Shown: one piece after another, positions 24,869 through 32,233 of the stretch
How positions within the stretch are numbered: position 1 is the stretch's first letter
Layout: each line of letters opens with the position of its first letter
Assembly (NCBI GenBank): GCA_021202465.1
Contig: JAJQCZ010000017.1
Coordinates: forward strand, 1-34,392
Reading direction: 5' to 3'
From: Lachnospiraceae bacterium
GTDB taxonomy: Bacteria > Bacillota > Clostridia > Lachnospirales > Lachnospiraceae
Length of the DNA stretch: 34,392 nt
Position numbers and translations under genes: made by a program
Notes under the pieces: generated by a model
The model's input: the letters and a program-made list of their open reading frames with translations, nothing else
Told to the model about the DNA's origin: nothing
The model's database searches: none

Positions 24869-24906
24869 ACCGCAGGCATGGCTCCTTCCGGCTCCACTCC
24901 TGCGGT
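24869..24906 (-). terminator. Terminator of the HU gene
   Basis: 8-bp stem ACCGCAGG/CCTGCGGT (24869-24876 with 24899-24906), followed on the minus strand by TTTTC. A smaller CCGGCG/CGCCGG hairpin lies upstream of it. Confidence 0.7.
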
Positions 24907-24974
24907 CTCCTCCGGCGCTTCCCGCCGGGCTGCCTGCTCTTAGGACCTGTTAAAGAATGTTTCTTTACCGTTCC

Positions 24975-25250
24975 TTACTCGTTCACCATGTCCTTCAGCG
25001 CCTTACCGGCCTTGAACTTGGGAACGCGGGACGCCGCGATCATCATGGTCTCGCCGGTCTTGGGATTCCTGCCCTCCCGGGCCTCTCTCTCAACAGCCTC
25101 AAAGGTGCCGAAGCCCACCATCTGGACTTTGCCGCCGTTCTTCATTTCCTCAATCACCACATCGGTGAAAGCCTTCAGAGCCTTTTCCGCATCCTTCTTG
25201 GAGATATCCGCTTTCTCCGCCACGGCAGAGACCAATTCCATCTTATTCAT
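24975..25250 (-). CDS. hup: HU-family DNA-binding protein
   Basis: 91 residues with the full HU layout: N-terminal helices MNKMELVSAVAEKADISKKD, the turn VGFGTFEAVEREAREGRNPK with the DNA-inserting arm (NPKTGETMMIAA) and the C-terminal FKAGKALKD helix. HU bends and compacts DNA. The start at 25250 has AGGAGG eight to nine bases upstream; an earlier ATG at 25271 is a poor choice. It has a strong promoter of its own and its own terminator. Confidence 0.97.
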   Translation of the reverse strand: MNKMELVSAVAEKADISKKDAEKALKAFTDVVIEEMKNGGKVQMVGFGTFEAVEREAREGRNPKTGETMMIAASRVPKFKAGKALKDMVNE

Positions 25251-25340
25251 TCCAATATCCTCCTGTATCATTCCGTTCCGTGGGCCCGGTATGTTTATGT
25301 TTTGCCCCCGTCCGCGGCCTCTCCCGGAACTATCACCGAT

Positions 25341-25369
25341 ACTATAACGGCTAATCCCCCTTTTGTCAA
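25341..25369 (-). promoter_or_regulatory. Promoter of the HU gene
   Basis: TTGACA (25364-25369), 17-base spacer, TATAGT (25341-25346) on the minus strand, close to consensus, giving a leader of about 85 nt. Confidence 0.85.
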
Positions 25370-25403
25370 GAAAAAGGGAGGGATTTCCGGGGTTTTTACC
25401 CCG

Positions 25404-26444
25404 TCAGAATGATTGCGTCTTACTTGCTATGAACATCGCATCACCGAAGCTGAAGAAGCGGTATTTTTCCCGCACTGCCTCCTCATACGCCGCCAGGATG
25501 TGTTCCCGTCCGGCCAGGGCGGAGACCAGCATCATCAGCGTGGACTTGGGCAGATGAAAATTCGTGATCAGCGCATCCACCATCTTAAAGCGGTACCCTG
25601 GATAGATGAAAATATCCGTCCATCCGCTCCCTGCATGAAGGACTCCCGCCTCATCGGCTGCCGATTCCAGCGTCCGGCAGCTGGTCGTCCCTACGGCAAT
25701 GACCCGACCTCCGCGTGCCCGGGCCGTATTGATGCGGGCCGCCGTCTCCTCATCCACCCGGTAAAACTCCGAGTGCATATGGTGCTCTTCCACCGTCTCC
25801 ACTTTAACCGGGCGAAAGGTTCCCAGACCCACATGAAGCGTCAGTTCCGCAATCTCCACGCCCCGTTCCCGGATCTCCTGAAGAAGCTCCTGTGTAAAAT
25901 GAAGCCCCGCCGTGGGAGCCGCCGCCGATCCGTCATACCGGGCGTACACCGTCTGATAGCGTTCCCGGTCTTCCAATTTATGGGTAATATAAGGCGGCAG
26001 AGGCATCTCCCCCAGCCGATCCAGGATCTCTTCAAAGATCCCCTCATACTGAAACCGGATCAGACGGTTCCCGTCCTCTACGACCTCGAGGACGGTCCCC
26101 TGCATCTGCCCGCCGAAATCCAGCACCGTACCCGGCCGGGCCTTCTTCCCCGGCTTCACCAGAGTCTCCCAGACATCTCCCTCCCGCCGCTTCAGCAGGA
26201 GAATTTCCACCGACGCGCCTGTTCCCACCCGGGTTCCGTAGAGCCTGGCGGGAATGACGCGGGTATTGTTAAGCACCAGGCAGTCTCCCGGATGCAAATA
26301 TTCCAGAATATCGCGGAAAACCCGATGTTCAATCGCTCCGGTCTCCCGATCCAGCACCAGAAGCCGCGAGGAGGAGCGGTCCAGGATCGGATCCTGGGCA
26401 ATCAGCTCCTCCGGCAGCTCATAATCAAAATCTTCTACATTCAT
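25404..26444 (-). CDS. queA: S-adenosylmethionine:tRNA ribosyltransferase-isomerase
   Basis: 346 residues. QueA makes epoxyqueuosine at tRNA position 34 from preQ1 and the ribosyl part of SAM. Conserved stretches are [14 protein letters not shown] (near the start), [52 protein letters not shown], and [18 protein letters not shown]. The start is the ATG at 26444, with only a short AGCAGG nearby; a longer open frame upstream overlaps the preceding gene and is rejected. It follows the SH3-domain protein gene by about 10 bases, so the two share a transcript. No preQ1 riboswitch is visible. Confidence 0.96.
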   Translation of the reverse strand: MNVEDFDYELPEELIAQDPILDRSSSRLLVLDRETGAIEHRVFRDILEYLHPGDCLVLNNTRVIPARLYGTRVGTGASVEILLLKRREGDVWETLVKPGKKARPGTVLDFGGQMQGTVLEVVEDGNRLIRFQYEGIFEEILDRLGEMPLPPYITHKLEDRERYQTVYARYDGSAAAPTAGLHFTQELLQEIRERGVEIAELTLHVGLGTFRPVKVETVEEHHMHSEFYRVDEETAARINTARARGGRVIAVGTTSCRTLESAADEAGVLHAGSGWTDIFIYPGYRFKMVDALITNFHLPKSTLMMLVSALAGREHILAAYEEAVREKYRFFSFGDAMFIASKTQSF

Positions 26445-26454
26445 GACCTGCTGT

Positions 26455-27783
26455 CTACTCGGCCTCCTCGTCCGCTGCCTCCGTGGTCTCCGGCTGATAA
26501 GGTGAGAGATACTCGCTGTAAATATAGCCAACCGTACCGGTACTGAGCACCACCTTATACCACTCGTCTGACTCACCGATGACATGCACCCAGTCACCCA
26601 TCATGACCAGCTCATAATCCTCACCCTCGGTGGAAGGAGTCGTACGGCACTTTACATTATCGATGGCATACTGAATGTTATCCACTTCCTCAAAAGTAAT
26701 CTCTCCGGAATCCGAAGCGGATGTCGTCGTCTCGTCTGCCGTCGTCTCCTCCGAGGAAGCGTCCTCACCGGACGTCTCCTCTTCATCCTCTGCAGATGTC
26801 TCCGTCTCTTCACCGGTCGAGGACAGCGCCGCAATGAAGGTCTTCAGATCCTCGTCCTCCTCCTGCGCCTGCTCATAGGCCGTCTGCACCTCTTCCGACA
26901 GAGCCAGGATCTCTTCCGTATTGGAAAGCGCCGTCATATACTCTGTCACGGCATCATCAAAATACTGATAGGTCAGAAGACGAAGAGTTCCCTCCGAATC
27001 CGTCTTCACATAGGCCGGAGTCATACCGGGCGCAGCGGTATCAATGTCCGCAAACTTCGTGGAATAGACAATGAAAACCGCATATTCGCCTTCGTTCTCT
27101 CCGTCCGTCACGTATGCGGAAATATCTTCATAGCTCTCGATAATTTCCGCCTGAGAAGCCAGACTGTCCGCGTCGATCTCCACCGCTTCATCCACCAGCG
27201 TCTCCAGGGACTCCGTATCCGCCTCCGCCAGTGCCGTGTAATAGCTGGTCACCAGCTCCGTGACCTCCGCATTATCCTCATCCCAGGCGACCGACAGAGC
27301 TTCCGCGGTGCTTTCCTCTGTCTCTGAAGAGGACTCCTCCTCCGAAGAGGTCTCTGCGTCGCCGCCGGGAGAGAGAATACCGCTCCGATATACAGCAAAA
27401 GCCGCGGCACAGACCACGATCACCGCCACGATGATCAGAATCAGCGTCTTTCTCTTCCGCTCCTTCCGGCGCCGTTCCATGCGCCTGGCCCGGTCCTCCG
27501 CCGTGTCCGTGCTGTCCATCATGCGGTCCTTGCGGGTCCCTCCGGTATAAACGCCCCGGTCCGAGGTATCCCGTTTATAACGCCCGGAATAAATATCCTC
27601 CGTGGACTCGCTCTCCGCCAGAGGATCATCCAGCACCTTCTCCATCTTCTTCACCGGCCGCGCTGCCGCCTCACTCTGTGTCTGCGACTCCTGCGGCGCC
27701 TCATTCTTCTTCCCGGTTCGGTTCGCGGAGATATCGATATCGATAAAATCGTCCTCCCACTCATCGTCAAAATCTTTTGCCAT
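26455..27783 (-). CDS. Single-pass membrane protein with acidic stalk and SH3-like domain
   Basis: 442 residues. A hydrophilic cytoplasmic part (1-110) with acidic start and basic stop ([13 protein letters not shown]), a TM helix ([19 protein letters not shown], about 114-132), a Ser/Glu/Thr-rich acidic segment, a helical extracellular domain (about 165-310), a second Ser/Thr/Glu-rich linker, and a C-terminal SH3b-like domain ([30 protein letters not shown]). SH3b domains in such proteins usually contact the cell wall. Function unknown. The ATG has AAAGGCGG close upstream, and a consensus promoter is at 27889-27917. Confidence 0.82.
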   Translation of the reverse strand: MAKDFDDEWEDDFIDIDISANRTGKKNEAPQESQTQSEAAARPVKKMEKVLDDPLAESESTEDIYSGRYKRDTSDRGVYTGGTRKDRMMDSTDTAEDRARRMERRRKERKRKTLILIIVAVIVVCAAAFAVYRSGILSPGGDAETSSEEESSSETEESTAEALSVAWDEDNAEVTELVTSYYTALAEADTESLETLVDEAVEIDADSLASQAEIIESYEDISAYVTDGENEGEYAVFIVYSTKFADIDTAAPGMTPAYVKTDSEGTLRLLTYQYFDDAVTEYMTALSNTEEILALSEEVQTAYEQAQEEDEDLKTFIAALSSTGEETETSAEDEEETSGEDASSEETTADETTTSASDSGEITFEEVDNIQYAIDNVKCRTTPSTEGEDYELVMMGDWVHVIGESDEWYKVVLSTGTVGYIYSEYLSPYQPETTEAADEEAE

Positions 27784-27888
27784 ATAAACCGCCTTTCACC
27801 TGCGATGGTTTTCCATTCGTAACCTGTCATGCCGCACCGCACAGCGATGCGACCATTTTCACGACTTTCTTCGGGAAAGCCATCTATC

Positions 27889-27917
27889 ATTCTATCAAGG
27901 GGAGGGGGGATTGTCAA
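27889..27917 (-). promoter_or_regulatory. Promoter of the SH3 protein-queA unit
   Basis: TTGACA (27912-27917), 17-base spacer, TAGAAT (27889-27894) with an upstream TG, on the minus strand, about 105 bases before the start codon. Confidence 0.8.
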
Positions 27918-27968
27918 CACGCTTTCTGTGAGCTCTTTGTGCCCCTTTGCGGCGGTTTTCAGGCAGAT

Positions 27969-28490
27969 CTACCCTTCCAGAGGATACCACTCATCGCCCC
28001 CTTCCACACAAATGGCATTGTGCAGACGGCTGTAGCGGTAAACCGAATAGGACAGAAGATCCTCCGGGCGAACGGCACACTCGTTGACATCCTGTACCAT
28101 CCAGCGCAGCCTCTCCGTGTCTGCCATCGTTCCCGGCAAAGCAATCATTTCATGGATACTGGATGGAAGCAGAAAACAATCCGCCCAGCCCCTCTCAACC
28201 GTCAGCCGAAGCAGCAGTCCGGGCGATAAAACAGCCGAAGCTCCCTGGCTGCGCTGACGGTTCGTGATCACATAGAGAGGCAGCTCCTCCAGCGCCGTCC
28301 CAAAAGGTCTGCAGAGCTCCCGAGGCTCCCTGCCCTCATCCCCCATCTCCGGGGTAATCAGAGAAGTAAGCATCCGCTCCATCGGAATACACTCCGACGT
28401 AAAGAAAATCTCCCGGTTCTGTTCCGCCTGGCGAAATAATTCTTCCTCCGAAATCCCCCAGCGAACCAGGTCATTCCTCTGAATCATCAC
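27969..28490 (-). CDS. DUF5688-like protein, C-terminal part (split by frameshift)
   Basis: 173 codons opening at GTG-ATG (28490-28485), overlapping the stop of the upstream fragment. Content resembles the C-terminal half of DUF5688 proteins of Lachnospiraceae: a WGISEEELFRQAEQN helix, VITNRQRSQGASAVLSPGLL and LLPSSIHEMIALPG, then MVQDVNE and LLSYSVYRYSR. Recognition is from memory of the family. Function of DUF5688 is unknown. The fragment's own start would lie inside the domain; adding one G to the run of eight at 28507-28514 joins it to the upstream frame. On its own it is probably not a full protein. Confidence 0.7.
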   Translation of the reverse strand: MMIQRNDLVRWGISEEELFRQAEQNREIFFTSECIPMERMLTSLITPEMGDEGREPRELCRPFGTALEELPLYVITNRQRSQGASAVLSPGLLLRLTVERGWADCFLLPSSIHEMIALPGTMADTERLRWMVQDVNECAVRPEDLLSYSVYRYSRLHNAICVEGGDEWYPLEG

Positions 28491-28720
28491 GACACCGGAA
28501 CAGCCTCCCCCCCCATATCAAGAAAAAGATAACAGACCAGAGCCAGATCCAGCACACACCGGTGCGGCACCCTCTCCAGAAGATTCCGATTCCCGGCTCG
28601 ACCGATCAGCTTCAGGCCAATCCGCGCCTTCGCACATTCCCAGTCTGTCAGCCAGGTCTCTGTGCCGTACCACGTCTGTCGTCCTTCCAGTGCCGTCTGC
28701 CTGAATTCTTCATGCAACAT
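28487..28720 (-). CDS. DUF5688-like protein, N-terminal part (split by frameshift)
   Basis: 77 codons from the ATG at 28720 (GGGAGG about six bases upstream). The segment LIGRAGNRNLLERVPHRCVL followed by DLALVCYLFLD matches the DUF5688 region just before the domain's C-terminal half. After LFLDM the codons run through eight consecutive Gs (minus strand) and soon hit TGA. One extra G would continue the frame into the downstream ORF, giving about 250 residues. Compared with typical members the front of the domain seems shortened. The 145 bases between it and the tRNA hold only its leader. Confidence 0.65.
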   Translation of the reverse strand: MLHEEFRQTALEGRQTWYGTETWLTDWECAKARIGLKLIGRAGNRNLLERVPHRCVLDLALVCYLFLDMGGEAVPVS

Positions 28721-28865
28721 AAATAACCTCCCGCCCTTTCGGGCAGAGGCAAAACGTCCTGCGTCCCCGCTCTGCCTCCCGTGAGCCTCGTCGCACGGAT
28801 GGGAATACGACGAAATAAAAGGTGTCAGGAATGCGATGTTTGTAGAAAATCCAGAAAAAGAAAAA

Positions 28866-28937
28866 TGCATCTGATAGGAATCGAACCTACGCACACGGCT
28901 CCGGAGGCCATCGCTCTATCCACTGAGCTACAGATGC
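28866..28937 (-). tRNA. tRNA-Arg (anticodon CCG)
   Basis: 72 nt: acceptor GCATCTG/CAGATGC with discriminator A, D arm GCTC/GAGC, anticodon loop CTCCGGA giving CCG, T loop TTCGATT. CCA not encoded. Confidence 0.95.
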
Positions 28938-28946
28938 ATCTCGTTT

Positions 28947-28974
28947 AGTATAGCACACTTTTTTAAAAAGGCAA
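28947..28974 (-). promoter_or_regulatory. Promoter of tRNA-Arg(CCG)
   Basis: TTGCCT (28969-28974), 16-base spacer and extended -10 TGCTATACT (TATACT at 28947-28952) on the minus strand, ten bases before the tRNA. Confidence 0.75.
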
Positions 28975-28984
28975 GTTTATTTTT

Positions 28985-29016
28985 AAAAAAGGCCCGGAAT
29001 TTTCAGGGCCTTTTTT
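28985..29016. terminator. Bidirectional intrinsic terminator
   Basis: AAAAAAGGCCC (28985-28995) pairs with GGGCCTTTTTT (29006-29016), so both strands carry a GC stem and a T run. It insulates the tRNA-Arg(CCG) promoter from the plus-strand unit to its right. Confidence 0.85.
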
Positions 29017-29048
29017 CGGCTCCGGAACAAATCCAACGTGGGAAGTCT

Positions 29049-29077
29049 TTGCGTTTCCTCCGGGTTTATGCTAGACT
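29049..29077 (+). promoter_or_regulatory. Promoter of the small membrane-protein gene
   Basis: TTGCGT (29049-29054), 17-base spacer, extended -10 TGCTAGACT (TAGACT at 29072-29077), about 50 bases before the ATG at 29128. Confidence 0.7.
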
Positions 29078-29127
29078 ATCGGCAGATCTTTTGATAAAAC
29101 CACGCATTCAGGAAGGGAGTCTTACCC

Positions 29128-29497
29128 ATGAAAAAAGAGAAGAAAAAAAGGAGTCGGCGGCAGACCGCAGCCCTGATTGCCATCGTCCTCCTCCTGTGCA
29201 TGTACCTGATCAACCTGATTCTGGCTCTCATCGGCACAGAGGAATCCCGGGATCTGCTCAAGATCACCCTGACCTGCAGCATCGCCGCCCCCCATTCTGC
29301 TCTTCGGCCTGCTGGTGGCCTTGCAGAAAACCTCCCGCTTCCGCCAGAATCCCGAAGAGGAACTGACACCGGAGCAGAGAGAGGAAGCGCGGCGGATGAT
29401 GCGCGAAGCCGAGAGCCGCCACAAAAAAGACAGGATCGACAAAAAGGCCGGAGATGCGTCTCAGGGAAAAGACAGGGATCAGTCAATGATGCCGTAA
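29128..29497 (+). pseudogene. Small two-TM protein gene, frameshifted at a C6 run
   Basis: The ATG at 29128 has GGGAG eight bases upstream. The first frame encodes a very basic N-terminus and one TM helix (ALIAIVLLLCMYLINLILAL), then at six Cs (29288-29293) runs into sequence without protein character. Removing one C continues as a second TM helix (PILLFGLLVALQ) and a charged tail (NPEEELTPEQREEARRMM...), ending at 29497: a coherent protein of about 122 residues. Thus one base is extra here, by mutation, phase variation or sequencing error. Function unknown; the promoter and an 18-bp terminator are intact, which suggests a recently working gene. Confidence 0.7.
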
Positions 29498-29540
29498 GCA
29501 TCCCGGGAGACAGACAACAAGATTCCCGGGAACCCTGCAC

Positions 29541-29583
29541 AGATTAAAAGCCTGACAGTGAAAATCTGTCAGGCTTTTAATCT
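29541..29583. terminator. Long intrinsic terminator
   Basis: A perfect 18-bp stem (29541-29558 with 29566-29583) with A/T-rich flanks inside the arms. It can end the plus-strand small gene and the minus-strand tRNA transcript that converges on it. Confidence 0.85.
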
Positions 29584-29609
29584 GGTGTTCAATCCATATT
29601 CTGTTCAAG

Positions 29610-29683
<74 letters not shown>

Positions 29684-29755
29684 ACATCTTCTCCGCCTTC
29701 GCGGAAAGAAAATACTTAGCATATACTGAATCTCCAGAATCTGCTAAGCATACAA

Positions 29756-29829
29756 TCGGGGCGACAAGATTCGAACTTGCGACCTCCCGGTCCCTAACCG
29801 GACGCTCTACCAAACTGAGCCACGCCCCG
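29756..29829 (-). tRNA. tRNA-Pro (anticodon AGG)
   Basis: 74 nt: acceptor CGGGGCG/CGCCCCG, discriminator A, anticodon stem TCCGG/CCGGG with loop TTAGGGA, so position 34-36 is AGG. An A34 tRNA-Pro would need deamination to inosine to read CCC/CCA as well as CCT. CCA not encoded. Confidence 0.93.
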
Positions 29830-29865
29830 AGCTTTAACGTTCGGCTTCTCTGCACGAACTATTAA

Positions 29866-29894
29866 ATGATACCACATTCAGGTCTGCCTGTCAA
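29866..29894 (-). promoter_or_regulatory. Promoter of the tRNA-Pro/tRNA-Arg unit
   Basis: TTGACA (29889-29894), 17-base spacer, TATCAT (29866-29871) on the minus strand, about 36 bases before tRNA-Pro. Confidence 0.85.
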
Positions 29895-30015
29895 CATTTT
29901 TTCGATGGTTTTTTGCTTCCGAAGCCCCATCACCCAGACCGATGCACGCCATGCGCTCATCAACTGTCAACAGAACGGGCATTCCTTCTGTCCCCTCTGT
30001 CAGGGGGGGACAAAG

Positions 30016-30048
30016 GAACGGTGACAACCGCGATGATCATCACCGTTC
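30016..30048 (-). terminator. Terminator of the infC-rpmI-rplT operon
   Basis: 9-bp stem GAACGGTGA/TCACCGTTC (30016-30024 with 30040-30048), about 40 bases after the rplT stop. The minus-strand T tract (CTTTG) is weak. Confidence 0.55.
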
Positions 30049-30089
30049 GCTTATTTTACACGCTCTTCCGAAAAATTGCAAGCGCTATT

Positions 30090-30446
30090 TTACGCGATCT
30101 TGCTCTTCGCCAGATCAGCCAGCTTCGTGAAGGCTTCCGGATCGTTGACTGCCAGATCTGCCAGGATCTTGCGGTTCATCTCCACGCCGGCCTGCTTCAG
30201 ACCATACATGAAACGGCTGTAGGACAGACCGTTCATCCGGGCCGCCGCGTTAATACGGGCGATCCACAGGGAGCGGAACTGTCTCTTTCTCTGCTTCCGG
30301 CCCGCATAGGAGCTGGTCAGTGCTCTCATCACAGACTGCTTTGCAACTCTATACTGTTTGGATCTGGCGCCGCGATATCCCTTCGCCAGCTTCAATACAC
30401 GGTTATGTCTCTTTTTTGCGCCGATGCCGCCTTTAATTCTTGCCAT
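30090..30446 (-). CDS. rplT: 50S ribosomal protein L20
   Basis: 118 residues, very basic, with the L20 signatures [20 protein letters not shown] and [19 protein letters not shown], then [20 protein letters not shown]20 binds 23S rRNA early in 50S assembly and, in Bacillus and E. coli, feeds back on its own operon. The ATG has AGGAGG about eight bases upstream. Last gene of infC-rpmI-rplT. Confidence 0.98.
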   Translation of the reverse strand: MARIKGGIGAKKRHNRVLKLAKGYRGARSKQYRVAKQSVMRALTSSYAGRKQRKRQFRSLWIARINAAARMNGLSYSRFMYGLKQAGVEMNRKILADLAVNDPEAFTKLADLAKSKIA

Positions 30447-30465
30447 CTCAGTTATCCTCCTTTAA

Positions 30466-30663
30466 TTAATCGTAGGGCAGAATCTTCTTCATCACCTTGG
30501 CATTGGTATGATCGGTGATGGTCGCCTTGCGGAGATTTCTCTTTCTCTTCTGGGATTTCTTCGTCAGAATGTGGCTCTTATAGGCTTTCATTCTCTTCAG
30601 CTGGCCGTTGCCAGTCTTTTTGAAACGCTTGGCGGCAGCTCTTTTTGTCTTCAACTTCGGCAT
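30466..30663 (-). CDS. rpmI: 50S ribosomal protein L35
   Basis: 65 residues: [20 protein letters not shown] at the start and [18 protein letters not shown] further on are diagnostic for L35. The ATG has AGGAGG eight bases upstream. It lies 73 bases after infC and 19 before rplT. Confidence 0.98.
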   Translation of the reverse strand: MPKLKTKRAAAKRFKKTGNGQLKRMKAYKSHILTKKSQKRKRNLRKATITDHTNAKVMKKILPYD

Positions 30664-30736
30664 GATAATATCCTCCTTAAATTAATCTGCCGACGCGGGG
30701 CGCACCTCGTCCCGGCAGTTTGTCATTGTCTCACTT

Positions 30737-31243
30737 TCAACGCTTTTCACTCAGGAACATGACCAGGCTCCGGCCCTCTACCTTCGCCGGTTTATCAACA
30801 ACAGCAATATCCGACAGCTTGGCAGCGAAATCGTCCAGAACGTGCCGCGTCTGACTCATATGGCTCATCTCGCGGCCACGAAAACGCAGCGTCACCTTTA
30901 CCTTGTTCCCCTTTTCCAGGAACTTGCGGGCCGCATTGGCTTTCGTGTTCAGATCGTTCTCCTCGATATTGGGCGAAAGGCGCACTTCTTTTGTCTCGAT
31001 GGTCCGCTGCTTCTTCCGGGCCTCTTTCTCCTTATGGGCCGTCTCGTAACGGTATTTGCTGTAATCGATGATTTTGCAGACAGGCGGCTTCGCCGTCGGT
31101 GCGATCATAACCAGATCCAGCTCCTCATCCCGGGCCATCCGCAGAGCCTCGCGGGAATTCATGATTCCAACCTGTTCGCCATGGCTTCCGATCAGTCGAA
31201 TCTCTCTGTCGCCGATCTGGCCATTAATCAATAATTCGCTAAT
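30737..31243 (-). CDS. infC: Translation initiation factor IF-3, ATT start codon
   Basis: 168 residues. IF-3 keeps 30S subunits free and checks the initiator codon. N-terminal domain SELLINGQIGDREIRLIG, then linker KARKKQ-like sequence KEARKKQRTIETKEVRL and the C-terminal domain NTKANAARKFLEKGNKVKVT, FRGREMSH. The likely start is ATT at 31243: GGGGAGG lies nine bases upstream and family members begin at this point. An in-frame ATG at 31261 would place the ribosome-binding sequence inside the gene. Rare ATT starts in infC allow IF-3 to repress its own translation. Confidence 0.93.
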   Translation of the reverse strand: MSELLINGQIGDREIRLIGSHGEQVGIMNSREALRMARDEELDLVMIAPTAKPPVCKIIDYSKYRYETAHKEKEARKKQRTIETKEVRLSPNIEENDLNTKANAARKFLEKGNKVKVTLRFRGREMSHMSQTRHVLDDFAAKLSDIAVVDKPAKVEGRSLVMFLSEKR

Positions 31244-31274
31244 TGCCTTATACCTCCCCATGATTTGTATGCGC

Positions 31275-31303
31275 AAAAAAGGTGGATAGACAGACTACCC
31301 ACC
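31275..31303 (-). terminator. infC leader attenuator
   Basis: 9-bp stem GGTGGGTAG/CTATCCACC (31281-31289 with 31295-31303, one G-T pair) then TTTTTT on the minus strand, about 20 bases before the infC ribosome-binding site. Position in a leader of about 160 nt fits premature termination control, as for L20-regulated leaders in Firmicutes. Confidence 0.8.
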
Positions 31304-31407
31304 TGAAACACGCAAAATAAAATCCTGCATTCTTCAAAAACCCGAGTCACCGCTGTGCTGAGGTGAGAGTGGACACTCTGCTTTTCTATCAATTTGACAA
31401 CATGAGA

Positions 31408-31436
31408 ATGATAACACACCGTATCCGCCCTGTCAA
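31408..31436 (-). promoter_or_regulatory. Promoter of infC-rpmI-rplT
   Basis: TTGACA (31431-31436), 17-base spacer, TATCAT (31408-31413) on the minus strand. The 31304-31400 stretch is transcribed leader with further pairing (AGAGTG near CACTCT) and may hold the sensing structure. Confidence 0.85.
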
Positions 31437-31507
31437 CCTGTTTTTCCGGATTTTCAGGCGTGATTTTTGAGGCTCTCAGGATGTTCACCCTGCCGGCCGG
31501 GTCCTTT

Positions 31508-32167
31508 TCACAGAGACATATTCCACGCCATATCCCAGAAACCGTCCTCATAGCGGCTGCAGGCGATCACGATATCCTCCAGGCGCTTCAGCTGCTCCTC
31601 GGTATAATTCACCGTCAGCCGATCCACCAGATCGATCATGATGTCATTGCTGTCACGGAAGGCCTGCGAGGTGTAGGTCTGAATCCAGTGTCCATAGAAC
31701 TCATGATCCCGGGAGCCGGGAATGGTCTCCATATAATCACCGATCAGCTTATAGCTCCAGGAACAGGCCAGCACGGCAGCGGCCAGCTCCGCCAGTCCCT
31801 CCTTGAAAGACACGGAGATCATATAGTTGGTGTAGGACTCATTGAGCAGACTCATCTTCGCATGATCGATCTGCTCCCGCGTGATGCCCAGCTTCTTCAG
31901 ATAGCTCTGATGCACGGCATTCTCCGTATTCAGCGTGTCCTGAATCAGACCCGAGAAGACACGCATATCACTCTCATTCTGCGCCTTGATAACGCCCAGA
32001 GCAAACACCTTCGCATACTGCATCAGATACAGATGATCCTGAATCATATAGAACTGGAAATTCTCCACAGGCAGCGTCCCGTGCGCGATGCCATCCACAA
32101 AAGGATGATGATAATAGCTCTCCCAGATCTCACTGGCGGCCTGATGCAGACGATCCGATACTTTCAT
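31508..32167 (-). CDS. tenA: Aminopyrimidine aminohydrolase / thiaminase II
   Basis: 219 residues. TenA hydrolyses aminomethyl-pyrimidine breakdown products of thiamin (salvage) or thiamin itself. HPFVDGIAHGTLPVENF (21-37), QDHLYL with Asp44, catalytic Cys135 in LACSWSYKLIG and Glu207 in YEDGFW are all present, so it should be active. The ATG has AAAGGA about ten bases upstream. No TPP riboswitch is visible upstream and no other thiamin genes are nearby; the next gene upstream in the same direction is an AraC regulator, with a GC-rich hairpin (32193-32211) between them. Confidence 0.95.
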   Translation of the reverse strand: MKVSDRLHQAASEIWESYYHHPFVDGIAHGTLPVENFQFYMIQDHLYLMQYAKVFALGVIKAQNESDMRVFSGLIQDTLNTENAVHQSYLKKLGITREQIDHAKMSLLNESYTNYMISVSFKEGLAELAAAVLACSWSYKLIGDYMETIPGSRDHEFYGHWIQTYTSQAFRDSNDIMIDLVDRLTVNYTEEQLKRLEDIVIACSRYEDGFWDMAWNMSL

Positions 32168-32233
32168 TGGTATAAATTCCTTTCACAATGCAGGCCGCCT
32201 GTCGGGCGGCCCGCGCAATCCATCCTTTTCGCG

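Noticed and set aside
26445-27783. preQ1 riboswitch for queA
   Set aside because: queA follows the SH3 gene by about 10 bases and the promoter leader (27784-27888) shows no preQ1-type motif.
32168-32233. TPP riboswitch ahead of tenA
   Set aside because: Only 66 bases with one GC-rich hairpin; none of the conserved TPP-aptamer segments are present.
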